A stretch of 64,000 nucleotides of DNA from Variovorax paradoxus (GCF_000834655.1 NZ_JXQQ01000047.1:38271-102270), one strand, 5' to 3'; shown: positions 35,707 through 45,880, counted from the stretch's first letter. Numbers and translations: made by a program. The notes: generated by a model from the sequence alone, not told the origin.

Positions 35707-36402
35707 TCATATCGTCCGCACCGGGAAGCGGTGGTGATACCAGGTGGCCAGGCCCGTGATGGCCAGCGACACCGTCAGGTAGGCCGCGCTCGCGAACGCG
35801 AACGACTCGAAGCTGCGGAAGGTCGCGCTCTCGACCTGCCCGGCCTGGTACATGAGCTCGGCCACGCCGATGACTGTGGCGATCGAGGTGTTCTTCCAGA
35901 GGCTCAGCGTCTGCGAGATCAGCGGCGGCACCGTGATGCGCAGCGCCTGCGGCAGCACCACGCGGCGCATGGTGTCCAGGAAGCCGAAGCCCAGCGCGCG
36001 CCCGGCTTCGAACTGCACGGTGGGAATCGCGCGGATGCCGCTGCGGATGTCTTCCGCCATGAAGGCGGCCGTGTAGAGCGCAAGCGCGACGATGGCGCTG
36101 TAGGCCTCGATGTGCCCCGCATAGAGCCACTGCTTGATGCCGTCGGGCAGCAGTTCGGGCGCGCCGAAGTACCAGAAGAGCATGTGCGCGAGCAGGGGAA
36201 TGTTGCGGATCGATTCCACGTACGCGAAGCCCAGCCAGCGCAGCGGCGCGATGGGCGACAGGCGAAAGAGCGCGACCACCAGCGCGATGGGGAGCGCCAG
36301 CACGAGCGAGGCCGCCAGCAGCTGCAGCGAGAGCAGGAGGCCCGCAACGAGCATGTCGTGGTACTTGCCGGTCAGCAGCAAGGAATAGTCGAACAGGGGC
36401 AT
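35707..36402 (-). CDS. Polar amino-acid ABC transporter permease (231 aa)
   Basis: A second HisM/GltJ-type permease with the EAA loop as DIRSGIRAIPTVQFEAGRALGFG. The ATG at 36402 gives the usual short leader before helix 1; an in-frame start six codons upstream is also possible. It lies between the binding-protein gene (with a family A repeat between them) and the second permease. Confidence 0.93.
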   Translation of the reverse strand: MPLFDYSLLLTGKYHDMLVAGLLLSLQLLAASLVLALPIALVVALFRLSPIAPLRWLGFAYVESIRNIPLLAHMLFWYFGAPELLPDGIKQWLYAGHIEAYSAIVALALYTAAFMAEDIRSGIRAIPTVQFEAGRALGFGFLDTMRRVVLPQALRITVPPLISQTLSLWKNTSIATVIGVAELMYQAGQVESATFRSFESFAFASAAYLTVSLAITGLATWYHHRFPVRTI

Positions 36403-36437
36403 GGGGGGCGACAGTATCACCGTCGCGACAGGATTGA

Positions 36438-36551
36438 CTCCCTCGCCTTCCGGGGGAGGGTTGGGGTGAGGGCTCGACGGCGATAAATGCGCCGCGGCTT
36501 GTTCAAACGCCGCAGGCCCCCATCCCGGCCTTCCCCCGGAAGGGGAAGGAG
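36438..36551. repeat. Intergenic palindromic repeat, family A copy 3
   Basis: Arms 36438-36474 and 36514-36551 are imperfect inverted copies with the consensus of the copies at 7535 and 19592. It lies after the highly expressed type of gene in such operons, the binding-protein gene, where a hairpin could protect its mRNA or reduce downstream expression. Confidence 0.8.
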
Positions 36552-36567
36552 AAATGCAAAGGCAGGA

Positions 36568-37395
36568 TCAGTCGATCTTGTCCGAGTCGAGCTTGAAGTC
36601 GCGCGTCTGGAAGCCCGATGCGGTGTCCGGGCCGTACCACTTCACGAAGATCTTCTGGGCTTCGCCCGACTTCTCGAGCTCGCGCAGCGTGTCGTCCACC
36701 ACGGCTTTCAGGCCGCTCTCGCCCTTCTTGATGCCGATGGCCAGCGCCTCGGTGCTCAGGTTCTGCTTGAGCACCACGTACTGCGCCTTCGCCGGGCCGA
36801 GCTTGGCGTAGCTGCGCAGCAGCGCGGCCTCGTCGTCCACGTAGCCCACGCCCTTGCCTTGCTGCAGGGCCTGGAAAGCCTGCTGGCTCGTGTCGAAGGT
36901 CACGACCTCGGCAGTGGGCACGGCCTTGCGGATGTTGGGTTCCTGCGTGCCGCCGCGGATGGTCAGCACCTTCTTGCCGCCCAGCTGCGGGATGTCGGCG
37001 ATGCCGCTGTCCTTCTTCACGATGGCCTTCTGGCCAGTCACGAAGGTGGTGAGCGAGAAGTCGATCTGCGCCTCGCGCTCCTTGTTGTGCGTAAGGCCCG
37101 CGGCCACCAGGTCCACGTGGCCCTGCTGCAGTTCGGGAATGCGCGCGGCCACGGCGATTTGCTTGAGCACCGGCTTCACGCCGATCTTCTTGGCGATGGC
37201 GTTCACCAGGTCGACTTCGTAGCCGACGATCTGGCGCGTCTTGGGGTCGACGAAGGTGGCGGGCTCGTCGGTGCCGAGCACGCCGACCACGAGCTCGCCC
37301 TTTTTCTTGATGTCGGCGAGTTGGTCCGCATGGGCGACGGTGCCCAGGAGGAAGGTGGAGGCGGCAAGGGCCGCGGCGAGCAGGGTGTGGCGCAT
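36568..37395 (-). CDS. Amino-acid ABC transporter substrate-binding protein (275 aa)
   Basis: A family 3 periplasmic binding protein. A signal peptide ends at TVAHA (about residue 23). The mature part starts with DIKKKGELVVGVLGTDEPATF and holds the signature GYEVDLVNAIAKKIG. It is the first gene of the operon that continues with two permeases, an ATPase and an oxygenase. The ligand cannot be read with confidence; the group includes glutamate, aspartate, glutamine and opine binders. Confidence 0.94.
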   Translation of the reverse strand: MRHTLLAAALAASTFLLGTVAHADQLADIKKKGELVVGVLGTDEPATFVDPKTRQIVGYEVDLVNAIAKKIGVKPVLKQIAVAARIPELQQGHVDLVAAGLTHNKEREAQIDFSLTTFVTGQKAIVKKDSGIADIPQLGGKKVLTIRGGTQEPNIRKAVPTAEVVTFDTSQQAFQALQQGKGVGYVDDEAALLRSYAKLGPAKAQYVVLKQNLSTEALAIGIKKGESGLKAVVDDTLRELEKSGEAQKIFVKWYGPDTASGFQTRDFKLDSDKID

Positions 37396-37471
37396 GGTTG
37401 TTCTCTCTCCGGTTGGAAATTCAGGGCCGAACCATATCAATAAAACCTCAGATTATTAAATCGTCAATCGA

Positions 37472-37483
37472 CATATGCATATG
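37472..37483. promoter_or_regulatory. 12-bp palindrome CATATGCATATG in divergent promoter region
   Basis: It lies between the divergent binding-protein gene (start 37395) and fabV (start 37560), in an AT-rich patch that contrasts with the rest of the window. It could be an operator or part of a promoter. Confidence 0.4.
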
Positions 37484-37559
37484 GCGGGTATGGGATGCCG
37501 AATCGATCGGCTGGGTTAAATTCACGGGCTTCCCCGGCATCTCATCCAGCGAGGTCTTC

Positions 37560-38756
37560 ATGATCATCAAACCGCGCGTGCGCGGCTTCATTTGCGTCAC
37601 GACCCATCCCACGGGCTGCGAAGCCAACGTGCGGCAGCAGATCGAGCATGTGCTGGCCCAGGGCCGGATCGCGCAAGGACCGAAGAAGGTGCTCGTCATC
37701 GGCGCATCGACTGGCTACGGCCTGGCCGCACGCATCACTGCGGCCTTCGGCAGCGGCGCAGACACGCTCGGCGTGTTCTTCGAGCGGCCCGGCAGCGAGA
37801 CCAAGCCCGCCTCGCCCGGCTGGTACAACACCGCAGCCTTCCATCGCGCGGCCGCGGAAGAAGGCCTCTACGCCAAGAGCATCAACGGCGACGGTTTCTC
37901 CGATGACGTGAAGCAGAAGACCATCGACGCGATCCGTTCGGATCTCGGCCAGGTCGACCTCGTCGTCTACAGCCTGGCCGCGCCGCGGCGCACGCATCCG
38001 AAGACCGGCCAGGTCTTCAACTCCACGCTCAAGCCCATCGGCAAGGCCGTGACGCTGCGCGGCCTGGACACCGACAACGAGGTCGTCAAGGAAACCATGC
38101 TGGAGCCCGCCACGCAGGAAGAAATCGACAACACCGTGGCCGTGATGGGGGGCGAGGACTGGCAGATGTGGATCGACGCGCTGCAATCCGCCGGCGTGCT
38201 GGCCGATGGCGCCAGGACCACCGCCTTCACCTACCTGGGCGAGCAGATCACGCACGACATCTACTGGAACGGCTCCATCGGCGCCGCCAAGAAAGACCTC
38301 GACCAGAAGGTGCTTGGCATTCGCGCCGGCCTGGCCGCGAAGGGCGGGGATGCGCGCGTCTCGGTGCTCAAGGCGGTCGTGACGCAGGCGAGTTCGGCCA
38401 TTCCGATGATGCCGCTGTACCTGTCGCTGCTGTTCAAGGTGATGAAGGAAAAGGGCACGCACGAAGGCTGCATCGAGCAGGTGTACGGCCTCTTTGCCGA
38501 GAGCCTCTACGGCAGCACGCCGCACCTGGACGCCGAAGGGCGCCTGCGCGCGGACTACAAGGAGTTGGCCCCCGACGTGCAGGCGCGCGTGGTCGAGCTA
38601 TGGCCCCAGGTCACGAGCGAGAACATCCACGAACTCACCGACTTCGCGGGCTACAAGACCGAGTTCCTGCGGCTCTTCGGCTTCGCGGTCGAAGGCGTGG
38701 ACTACGAGGCCGACGTGAGCCCCGATGTGGGCATTCCGAACCTCGTGCAGGCCTAG
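37560..38756 (+). CDS. fabV: Enoyl-[acyl-carrier-protein] reductase FabV
   Basis: FabV reduces trans-2-enoyl-ACP/CoA with NADH in the last step of each fatty-acid elongation cycle. It belongs to the extended SDR type, and at 398 aa has the normal length. The nucleotide motif is GASTGYGLA (about residues 48-56), and the FabV-specific Tyr-x8-Lys active site is YWNGSIGAAK. FabV enzymes are known to be insensitive to triclosan. The ATG at 37560 starts the canonical MIIKPRVRGF. Confidence 0.97.
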   Translation: MIIKPRVRGFICVTTHPTGCEANVRQQIEHVLAQGRIAQGPKKVLVIGASTGYGLAARITAAFGSGADTLGVFFERPGSETKPASPGWYNTAAFHRAAAEEGLYAKSINGDGFSDDVKQKTIDAIRSDLGQVDLVVYSLAAPRRTHPKTGQVFNSTLKPIGKAVTLRGLDTDNEVVKETMLEPATQEEIDNTVAVMGGEDWQMWIDALQSAGVLADGARTTAFTYLGEQITHDIYWNGSIGAAKKDLDQKVLGIRAGLAAKGGDARVSVLKAVVTQASSAIPMMPLYLSLLFKVMKEKGTHEGCIEQVYGLFAESLYGSTPHLDAEGRLRADYKELAPDVQARVVELWPQVTSENIHELTDFAGYKTEFLRLFGFAVEGVDYEADVSPDVGIPNLVQA

Positions 38757-38783
38757 GAAACACCCAGAGGGATACTCCCGCCC

Positions 38784-39203
38784 ATGCAGATTCAAGAAAA
38801 ACCGCCCGCCGGCACGCCCTTCGAATGGATCGGCGGCGAGCCGAAGGTGGAGGCGCTGGTCGAGCGCTTCTACGACCTGATGGACCTCGAACCCGCCTAT
38901 GCGCAACTGCGCGCGGTGCACGGCACCAGCCTGGGCAACGCGCGCCAGCGCCTCTTCTGGTTCCTGTGCGGCTGGCTCGGCGGACCGCAGCACTACACCG
39001 ACCGCTTCGGCCATCCGATGCTGCGCGCGCGCCACCTGCCGCAAAGCATCGGCGGCCACAGCATCGGCATCAAGGAGCGCGACCAGTGGCTCGCCTGCAT
39101 GGACCAGGCGATGGGCGAGACCGGCGTGCCTGAAGACTTGCGCGCGCGTTTGCGGACCTCGTTCTTCCAGACAGCCGACTGGATGCGAAACCGTGGCGAA
39201 TAG
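38784..39203 (+). CDS. Group II truncated haemoglobin (139 aa)
   Basis: The 2/2 globin fold is supported by the conserved FYDLM helix with Tyr, the proximal haem region around FGHPMLRARH, and the C-terminal QTADWMRN. Such proteins bind O2 or NO and often act in NO or peroxide detoxification with an electron donor. The flavoprotein reductase gene 42 nt downstream may be that donor. Confidence 0.93.
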   Translation: MQIQEKPPAGTPFEWIGGEPKVEALVERFYDLMDLEPAYAQLRAVHGTSLGNARQRLFWFLCGWLGGPQHYTDRFGHPMLRARHLPQSIGGHSIGIKERDQWLACMDQAMGETGVPEDLRARLRTSFFQTADWMRNRGE

Positions 39204-39245
39204 CGGCGAACAGGAACAGACACCGACTCCGAAAGACTTTCCCTC

Positions 39246-40469
39246 ATGAATCCCATCGTCATCATCGGCGGCGGCCACGCCGCGGCCCAGCTTTGCGCGG
39301 GCCTTGCCGAAGCCGGGCAGGGCGCGCGTGTGCACCTGGTCTGCGAAGAGGCCTGCGAGCCGTACCACCGGCCGCCACTGTCGAAGGCCTTCCTCAAGAG
39401 CGCCGAGGAAACCACGCAGCCGCACAAGGCCGCCGACTGGTACCGCGAAGCGGGCATCACGCTGCACCTGGGCGACGCGGCCGTGGCCATCGACCGCGAG
39501 GCGCACACCGTCACGCTGCGCTCGGGCGCAGTGCTGCCGTGGGAGCGGCTGGTGCTCGCGACCGGCACGCGTGCACGCCAGATGCCCGACCTGAAGCAAG
39601 GGCTCGAGAACGTCGCGAGCCTGCGCGCCGCCGACGAGGCGCATCGCCTGCGCGAGCGGCTTGCGAATGCGGAGCAAGTCACGGTGCTGGGTGGCGGCTT
39701 CATCGGGCTCGAAGTGGCGGCCACCGCCAAGGCGCTCGGCAAGAACGTGCAGGTGATCGAGAGCGCGCCGCGCCTCCTGGGCCGCGCCGTGTCGCCAGAG
39801 CTGTCGGCACACGTGCTCGCGACGCATCGCGCAGCGGGCATCGACATCGTGCTCGGCGCGCAGACCGGCGCGTTCGAGGTCGAGGGCGATCGGCTGGTGT
39901 CGGTCCAGGTCAACGGCGTGAAGCAGCCGGTCGACCTGCTGCTGCTGGGCATCGGCGCCGTGCCGGAAACCGCACTCGCGCAAGCCGCGGGCATCGAGTG
40001 CGCCGACGGCATCGTGGTCGACGGCCACATGCAGACCAGCGCGGCCGATGTGCTCGCCGTGGGCGACTGCACGCGCTTTCCCGATCGCCGGGCGGGCCGC
40101 GCGCTGCGGCTCGAATCGGTGCAGAACGCGAACGACCAGGCACGCACCGCAGTCGCCACGCTGACCGGCGCGCCGCGCCCGCACGACGCGGTCGCGTGGT
40201 TCTGGTCCGACCAGGGCAGCATGCGCCTGCAGATGGTCGGCCTGATGCCGGCCGAAGGCACGCCGGGCCTCGCCAGCGTGCGCCGGGCCGGTCCCAAGCC
40301 CGAGGCGTTCTCGCTCTTCCACTACGTCGATGGGCAGCTCGTGTGCGTCGAATCGGTCAATGCGCCGGTCGATCACATGATGAGCCGCAAGCTCCTCGAA
40401 GCGGGCCGCAGCCCCGACCCGGTAGCGATTGCGGATACGTCGATACCGCTCAAGAACCACCTGGCATAG
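39246..40469 (+). CDS. FAD-dependent ferredoxin/rubredoxin reductase-like oxidoreductase (407 aa)
   Basis: The protein has an FAD-binding GGGHAA motif at residues 8-13, an NAD-binding GGGFIGLEVA (about residues 150-159), and the second FAD contact AVGDCTRF (about 276). The C-terminal reductase domain is of the ferredoxin-NAD+ reductase family used with Rieske or ferredoxin partners of oxygenases. No ferredoxin gene is next to it. It follows the truncated haemoglobin by 42 nt in the same direction and may reduce it (inference). Confidence 0.92.
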   Translation: MNPIVIIGGGHAAAQLCAGLAEAGQGARVHLVCEEACEPYHRPPLSKAFLKSAEETTQPHKAADWYREAGITLHLGDAAVAIDREAHTVTLRSGAVLPWERLVLATGTRARQMPDLKQGLENVASLRAADEAHRLRERLANAEQVTVLGGGFIGLEVAATAKALGKNVQVIESAPRLLGRAVSPELSAHVLATHRAAGIDIVLGAQTGAFEVEGDRLVSVQVNGVKQPVDLLLLGIGAVPETALAQAAGIECADGIVVDGHMQTSAADVLAVGDCTRFPDRRAGRALRLESVQNANDQARTAVATLTGAPRPHDAVAWFWSDQGSMRLQMVGLMPAEGTPGLASVRRAGPKPEAFSLFHYVDGQLVCVESVNAPVDHMMSRKLLEAGRSPDPVAIADTSIPLKNHLA

Positions 40470-40482
40470 CCGCACTGCCCGG

Positions 40483-40508
40483 GCGCGCGCACCGTCAGTG
40501 GCGCGCGC
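40483..40508. terminator. Possible shared hairpin between convergent genes
   Basis: GCGCGCGC at 40483-40490 and again at 40501-40508 can pair around an ACCGTCAGTG loop between the convergent reductase and smr genes. There is no T-run, so a terminator role is only suggested by position. Confidence 0.35.
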
Positions 40509-40517
40509 GGAGTCGCT

Positions 40518-41174
40518 TCAGCGCCGCGCCGGTGCCAGCAGCACCACCAGCGCGCCCGCGCCGCCCTCGGCCGGCTTCGCCTGCACGAACGCGATCACCT
40601 CGTTCTTCTGGATCAGCCAGCGCTGCGTCTTGGTCTTGAGCACCGGCTGCTTGCCGGGCGAACCCAGCCCCTTGCCGTGCACCACGCGCACGCAGCGCAG
40701 GCCCTGCTTGTGCGATGCGCGGATGAAACCGCCGAGCGCCTCGCGTGCCTCGTCGCTGCGCAGGCCGTGCAGGTCGACCTGCGCCTGGATCGACCAGTCG
40801 CCCTTGCGCAGCCGTGCCGTCACGTCGGTGCCGATGCCGGGGCGGCGAAAGCTCATGGCGTCGTCCACGTCCAGCAGCGTGGTCACGTCGAACTCGTCGG
40901 ACAGAGATTCGCGCAGCACGCGCTGCTCGTCGAGCTGGTGCTGCACCGGAATCGGCGCGGGCGGCTCGGGCGCGAGCGGCACCGCGGCCTTGCGGCGCAG
41001 CGGCTCGGTGGCGCCGATGGCGCGCGCGAACAGGTCTTTCTCGGCCGCGCGCTTGCGCTCGGTGGCGGCCTTGGCAGCTGCCTCGGCCGCTTCGCGCTCG
41101 CGCGTCTCGGCCAGCACGCGCTGCACCTGCTTGAGGTCGGCGAGGTTCTTCAGGGAGGGGGGACGAGAGGCCAT
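40518..41174 (-). CDS. Smr/MutS2 C-terminal domain protein (218 aa)
   Basis: The C-terminal half is a Smr domain: the conserved VDLHGLRSDEA (about residue 133) and the RVVHGKGLGSPG loop (about 162) are clear. The N-terminal half is a charged, Ala/Arg-rich coiled coil. Smr domains nick branched DNA or cleave RNA at stalled ribosomes; which applies here is unknown. The ATG shares one base with the radC stop. Confidence 0.92.
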   Translation of the reverse strand: MASRPPSLKNLADLKQVQRVLAETREREAAEAAAKAATERKRAAEKDLFARAIGATEPLRRKAAVPLAPEPPAPIPVQHQLDEQRVLRESLSDEFDVTTLLDVDDAMSFRRPGIGTDVTARLRKGDWSIQAQVDLHGLRSDEAREALGGFIRASHKQGLRCVRVVHGKGLGSPGKQPVLKTKTQRWLIQKNEVIAFVQAKPAEGGAGALVVLLAPARR

Positions 41175-41851
41175 CAGAGCAATCCTTTTTCGGCCATCGA
41201 GAAGCTCTGGCCCGGGCTCACGATGACGTGGTCGATCACGCGCACGTCCACCAGCGAAAGCGCGGCCCGGAGCGTTTGCGTGAGCGATTCGTCGGCCCGC
41301 GATGGCTCGATGCTGCCGCTGGGGTGGTTGTGCGCGAGCACCACGGCCGCGGCCTGGTGGTGCAGGGCGCGCATGACGACTTCGCGCGGGTAGACGCTGG
41401 CCTGGGTGAGGGTTCCGCGAAACAGTTCTTCCAGCACGATCAGCCGGTGCTGCACGTCGAGGAACAATACCGCGAACACCTCGTGCGGCCGCGAGCCGAT
41501 GTGCAGCTGCACGTACTGCTTGACCGCCTCGGGCGAGTCGAACACCGTGCGCTCCTTGAGTTGCTCGGCCATGGCGCGGCGCGCCAGTTCTAGCACCGCG
41601 ATGAGCTCGGCGCGCTTGGCGTCGCCACCCATGCCCTTGACGATCTTGAGGTCCTCGGGACCGGTGTGCAGCAGGCCCGAGAGCCCCCCGAAGCGCTCGA
41701 GCAGTTCCTGCGCCATCTGCAGCACGTTCTTGCCCGGCACGCCGGTGCGCAGCAGCAGCGCCAGCAGCTCGGCGTCCGCCAGTGCGGCGGCGCCACGTGC
41801 GATGAGTTTTTCGCGCGGGCGGGCATTGGCGGGGAGATCCTTGAAAGCCAT
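41174..41851 (-). CDS. radC: RadC family JAB1/MPN domain protein
   Basis: The 225-aa protein has the N-terminal helix-hairpin-helix region (ARPREKLIARGAAALADAELLALLL) and the JAMM metal motif AHNHPSGSIEPSRAD, matching HxHx7Sx2D. RadC was once linked to DNA repair, but its role is unsettled. The ATG at 41851 begins the canonical MAFKDLPANARPREK and has an AGG upstream. Confidence 0.95.
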   Translation of the reverse strand: MAFKDLPANARPREKLIARGAAALADAELLALLLRTGVPGKNVLQMAQELLERFGGLSGLLHTGPEDLKIVKGMGGDAKRAELIAVLELARRAMAEQLKERTVFDSPEAVKQYVQLHIGSRPHEVFAVLFLDVQHRLIVLEELFRGTLTQASVYPREVVMRALHHQAAAVVLAHNHPSGSIEPSRADESLTQTLRAALSLVDVRVIDHVIVSPGQSFSMAEKGLL

Positions 41852-41972
41852 CGGAACCTGGGGGGAAATCTGGGGGAAACCTTGGATGGAACGGGTGGAA
41901 GCCCCCCGTCCGTAAAATGCAGTCCAGTTTATCGGGACACCCACCTTGTCTTTGCCTACCTCCGTTGCTCTC

Positions 41973-42416
41973 ATGTCCCACGTCGTGACTTCCGGCTCCT
42001 TCCTGACCCTGCATTACCGGCTTGCCGGTCCGGCGGGCGACATCATCAACACCTTCGCCGACAAGCCCGCGACCCTGTCGCTCGGTACCGGCGAACTTTC
42101 GCCTGCCATGGAGCAACGCCTGCTGGGCCTGGAAGAGGGCACGCACGCCACCTTCGACCTGCCCGCCGGCGAGGCCTTCGGCGACCGCAATCCCGAGATG
42201 CAGCAATGGGTGGCCAGGAAGCTGCTCGCGCAAATGGGCGATCCCGACGAGAAATACGCGGTCGGCGACGTGGTGCAGTTCCCCACGCCCGACGGCACCG
42301 GGAGCTACGCGGGCGCGGTGATCGAGTCGAGCGAGACCGCGGTGCGCTTCGATTTCAACCATCCCTTGGCCGGCCAACCCGTGACTTTCGAGGTCCGGCT
42401 GATCGGAGTGCTATGA
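41973..42416 (+). CDS. fkpB: FKBP-type peptidyl-prolyl isomerase, FkpB/SlpA-like
   Basis: A 147-aa SlyD/FkpB-type isomerase: FLTLHYRLAG, then the GTGELSPAMEQRLLGLEEG flap, and an inserted-in-flap domain with GEAFGDRNPEM. The ATG at 41973 is chosen; a TTG at 41946 in frame would add nine residues. In many proteobacteria fkpB precedes ispH as here. Its stop overlaps the start of the tandem-repeat mini ORF (ATGA). Confidence 0.92.
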   Translation: MSHVVTSGSFLTLHYRLAGPAGDIINTFADKPATLSLGTGELSPAMEQRLLGLEEGTHATFDLPAGEAFGDRNPEMQQWVARKLLAQMGDPDEKYAVGDVVQFPTPDGTGSYAGAVIESSETAVRFDFNHPLAGQPVTFEVRLIGVL

Positions 42417-42532
42417 GCCGACGGGCCGCTCCCAAGGCGAATGCCGCAGCGCGAAGCGCGGAGGTTGCCATGAGCCGCCGGGCCGCTCCCAAGGCGAATA
42501 CCGCAGCGCGAAGCGCGGAGGTTGCCAAATGA
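42413..42532 (+). CDS. 39-aa mini ORF made of two tandem 57-nt repeats, each carrying a ribosome binding site
   Basis: Two direct repeats, 42413-42469 and 42470-42526, differ at only a few bases. Each encodes MSRRAAPKANxAARSAEVA in the same frame and each ends in GCGGAGGTTGCC, a good Shine-Dalgarno followed by an ATG. The ORF overlaps fkpB (ATGA) upstream and ispH (ATGA) downstream, so the second repeat supplies the ispH ribosome binding site. It may be a small translated coupling peptide or a mobile RBS-bearing repeat that happened to stay in frame. I know no function for the peptide. Confidence 0.6.
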   Translation: MSRRAAPKANAAARSAEVAMSRRAAPKANTAARSAEVAK

Positions 42533-43497
42533 ATCCCGGGATCGAGGAAGTCATCCTCGCCGAGCCGCGCGGCTTTTGCGCGGGCGTGGACCGCGCCATC
42601 GAGATCGTCGAGCGCGCCATCGCCAAGTTCGGCGCGCCGATCTACGTGCGCCACGAGATCGTGCACAACACCTACGTGGTGAACGAACTCAAGGCCAAGG
42701 GCGCGATCTTCATCGAGGAGCTGTCCGATGTGCCGCCCGGCGCCACGCTGGTGTTCAGTGCGCACGGCGTGAGCAAGGCGGTGGAGCAGGAGGCGCGCGA
42801 CCGCGGCTTCGAGATCTTCGATGCCACCTGCCCGCTGGTGACCAAGGTGCACGTCGAGGTGGCCAAGCTCGCGAAGGAGGGCTACGAATTCATCATGATC
42901 GGCCACAAGGGACATCCCGAGGTCGAAGGCACGATGGGCCAGCTCTCCAGCGGCATCCACCTCGTGGAAGACGTGGCCGACGTCGCGAAGGTCGCGCCCT
43001 CGCAGACCGAGAAGCTTGCGGTCGTCACGCAGACCACGCTCAGCGTGGACGACGCCGCCGAGATCGCTGCAGCGGTGCGCGCGCGTTTCCCTAAGGTGCG
43101 TGAGCCCAAGCAGCAGGACATTTGCTACGCCACCCAGAACCGCCAGGACGCGGTGAAGATCATGAGCCCGCAGGTCGACCTCGTCATCGTGGTCGGCAGC
43201 CCTACCAGTTCCAACAGCAACCGGCTGCGCGAACTGGCCCAGCGCCTCGGCACCGAGAGCTACATGGTCGATTCGGCCGACGAGCTCAAGCCCGAGTGGT
43301 TCGAGGGCAAGGGCCGCATCGGCCTCACGGCCGGCGCCTCGGCGCCCGAGGTGCTTGTGCGCGAGGTGATCGATCGCGTGCGGGCCTTCGGCGCGGTGTC
43401 GGTGCGCAAGATGGACGGCATCGAGGAAACCATCAAGTTTCCGCTCCCCAAGGGCCTCAAGCTCGACGACATTCCGCCTCCAGGACACATCTCTTGA
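42529..43497 (+). CDS. ispH: 4-hydroxy-3-methylbut-2-enyl diphosphate reductase IspH (LytB)
   Basis: IspH makes IPP and DMAPP in the last step of the MEP isoprenoid pathway with a [4Fe-4S] cluster. The three cluster cysteines are visible in GFCAGVDRA, FDATCPLVTK and QDICYATQNRQ, and the VGSPTSSNSNRL motif follows. At 322 aa it has normal length. The start overlaps the repeat ORF by 4 nt and its stop overlaps the TTG start of the next gene. Confidence 0.97.
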   Translation: MNPGIEEVILAEPRGFCAGVDRAIEIVERAIAKFGAPIYVRHEIVHNTYVVNELKAKGAIFIEELSDVPPGATLVFSAHGVSKAVEQEARDRGFEIFDATCPLVTKVHVEVAKLAKEGYEFIMIGHKGHPEVEGTMGQLSSGIHLVEDVADVAKVAPSQTEKLAVVTQTTLSVDDAAEIAAAVRARFPKVREPKQQDICYATQNRQDAVKIMSPQVDLVIVVGSPTSSNSNRLRELAQRLGTESYMVDSADELKPEWFEGKGRIGLTAGASAPEVLVREVIDRVRAFGAVSVRKMDGIEETIKFPLPKGLKLDDIPPPGHIS

Positions 43498-44456
43498 ACC
43501 AGCAAACGACGAACTGGCGCTCTGAAATAGAGAGCGCCTCCCGCAGGCTGCACGAACGCGCCGGCGATTTCCTGCGCGAGACACCGCTCTGGAAGCTGCC
43601 CGCATCGGCCTTCGGCCTCGAGGTGGCCGGCGTGCAGGTGTGGCTCAAGCTCGAGCACATGCAGGTGAGCGGCAGTTTCAAGGCCCGCGGCATGATGAAC
43701 CGGCTGCTGGCCAACGACATTCCCGAGAGCGGCGTGGTCGTGGCGTCCGGCGGCAATGCCGGCATCGCGACCGCCGCCGCGGCCAAGGCGCTGGGCGTGC
43801 GCTGCCAGGTGTTCCTGCCCGGCGTGTCGCCCGAAGCCAAGCGTGCGCGCCTGCGTGCGCTCGGCGCCGAGGTGGTCGTGGTCGGCGAGCTCTATCCCGA
43901 TGCGCTCGCCGCCTGCCTCGCGCGGCAGAAGGAAACCGGCGCGTTGCTCACGCATGCCTACGACCAGCCTGAAGTGGTGGCCGGCGCAGGCACGCTGGGC
44001 CACGAGATCGAAGCACAGGGCGGCTTGCCCGACTCGGTGCTGGTGAGCGTGGGCGGCGGCGGCCTGATCGGTGGCCTCGCCGGCTGGTTCGAGCAGCGCG
44101 CCCGCGTGGTGGCACTGGAGCCCGAGAAGGCTCCGACGTTGTTCCGTGCACGGGAAGCCGGCGAGCCGGTCGATGTCGATGTGGGCGGCATCGCGGCCGA
44201 TTCGCTCGGTGCGCGACGCATCGGCGCGATTTCCTGGGAGATCACGCAGCAGCAGGTGCAGGACGCGCTGCTGCTGTCCGACGAATCCATCCGCGCCGCG
44301 CAGCAGTGGCTGTGGAAGGAACTGAAGCTCGCCGTGGAGCCGGCCGCCGCGCTGCCGCTGGCGGCGCTGCAGACCGGCGCCTACCTGCCGCGCGAGGGCG
44401 AAAAGGTGTGCCTGATCGTCTGCGGCGCGAACGTCGATCCGGCCACCGTCGCCTGA
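43494..44456 (+). CDS. PLP-dependent threonine/serine dehydratase-like protein (320 aa)
   Basis: A fold-type II PLP enzyme. The PLP lysine is in SGSFKARG, the phosphate/asparagine loop is ASGGNAG, and the glycine-rich PLP phosphate cup is SVGGGGLIGG. It fits catabolic threonine/serine ammonia-lyases or threo-hydroxyaspartate dehydratases without the regulatory domain. The best start is TTG at 43494, which overlaps the ispH stop (TTGA) after an AGGA; no earlier in-frame ATG fits the family. Substrate specificity is not certain. Confidence 0.9.
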   Translation: MNQQTTNWRSEIESASRRLHERAGDFLRETPLWKLPASAFGLEVAGVQVWLKLEHMQVSGSFKARGMMNRLLANDIPESGVVVASGGNAGIATAAAAKALGVRCQVFLPGVSPEAKRARLRALGAEVVVVGELYPDALAACLARQKETGALLTHAYDQPEVVAGAGTLGHEIEAQGGLPDSVLVSVGGGGLIGGLAGWFEQRARVVALEPEKAPTLFRAREAGEPVDVDVGGIAADSLGARRIGAISWEITQQQVQDALLLSDESIRAAQQWLWKELKLAVEPAAALPLAALQTGAYLPREGEKVCLIVCGANVDPATVA

Positions 44457-44509
44457 GGTACGCGGGCGGGGGGCAGGGCGCATGCATCGCGCCCACCTAA
44501 AATCCTCCC

Positions 44510-45841
<1,332 letters not shown>

Positions 45842-45850
45842 GGCCAGGGG

Positions 45851-45880
45851 TTCAAAAGCCCTGTTTTTATCCGCTATAAT
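45851..45880 (+). promoter_or_regulatory. Sigma70-type promoter of tRNA-Ser
   Basis: TTCAAA (45851-45856) and a perfect TATAAT (45875-45880) are separated by 18 nt. The -10 box ends 18 nt upstream of the mature tRNA. Confidence 0.75.

Noticed and set aside
42413..42532. CRISPR array or phage att repeats
   Set aside because: There are only two directly adjoining units with no spacers, and they are in frame between two chromosomal genes.
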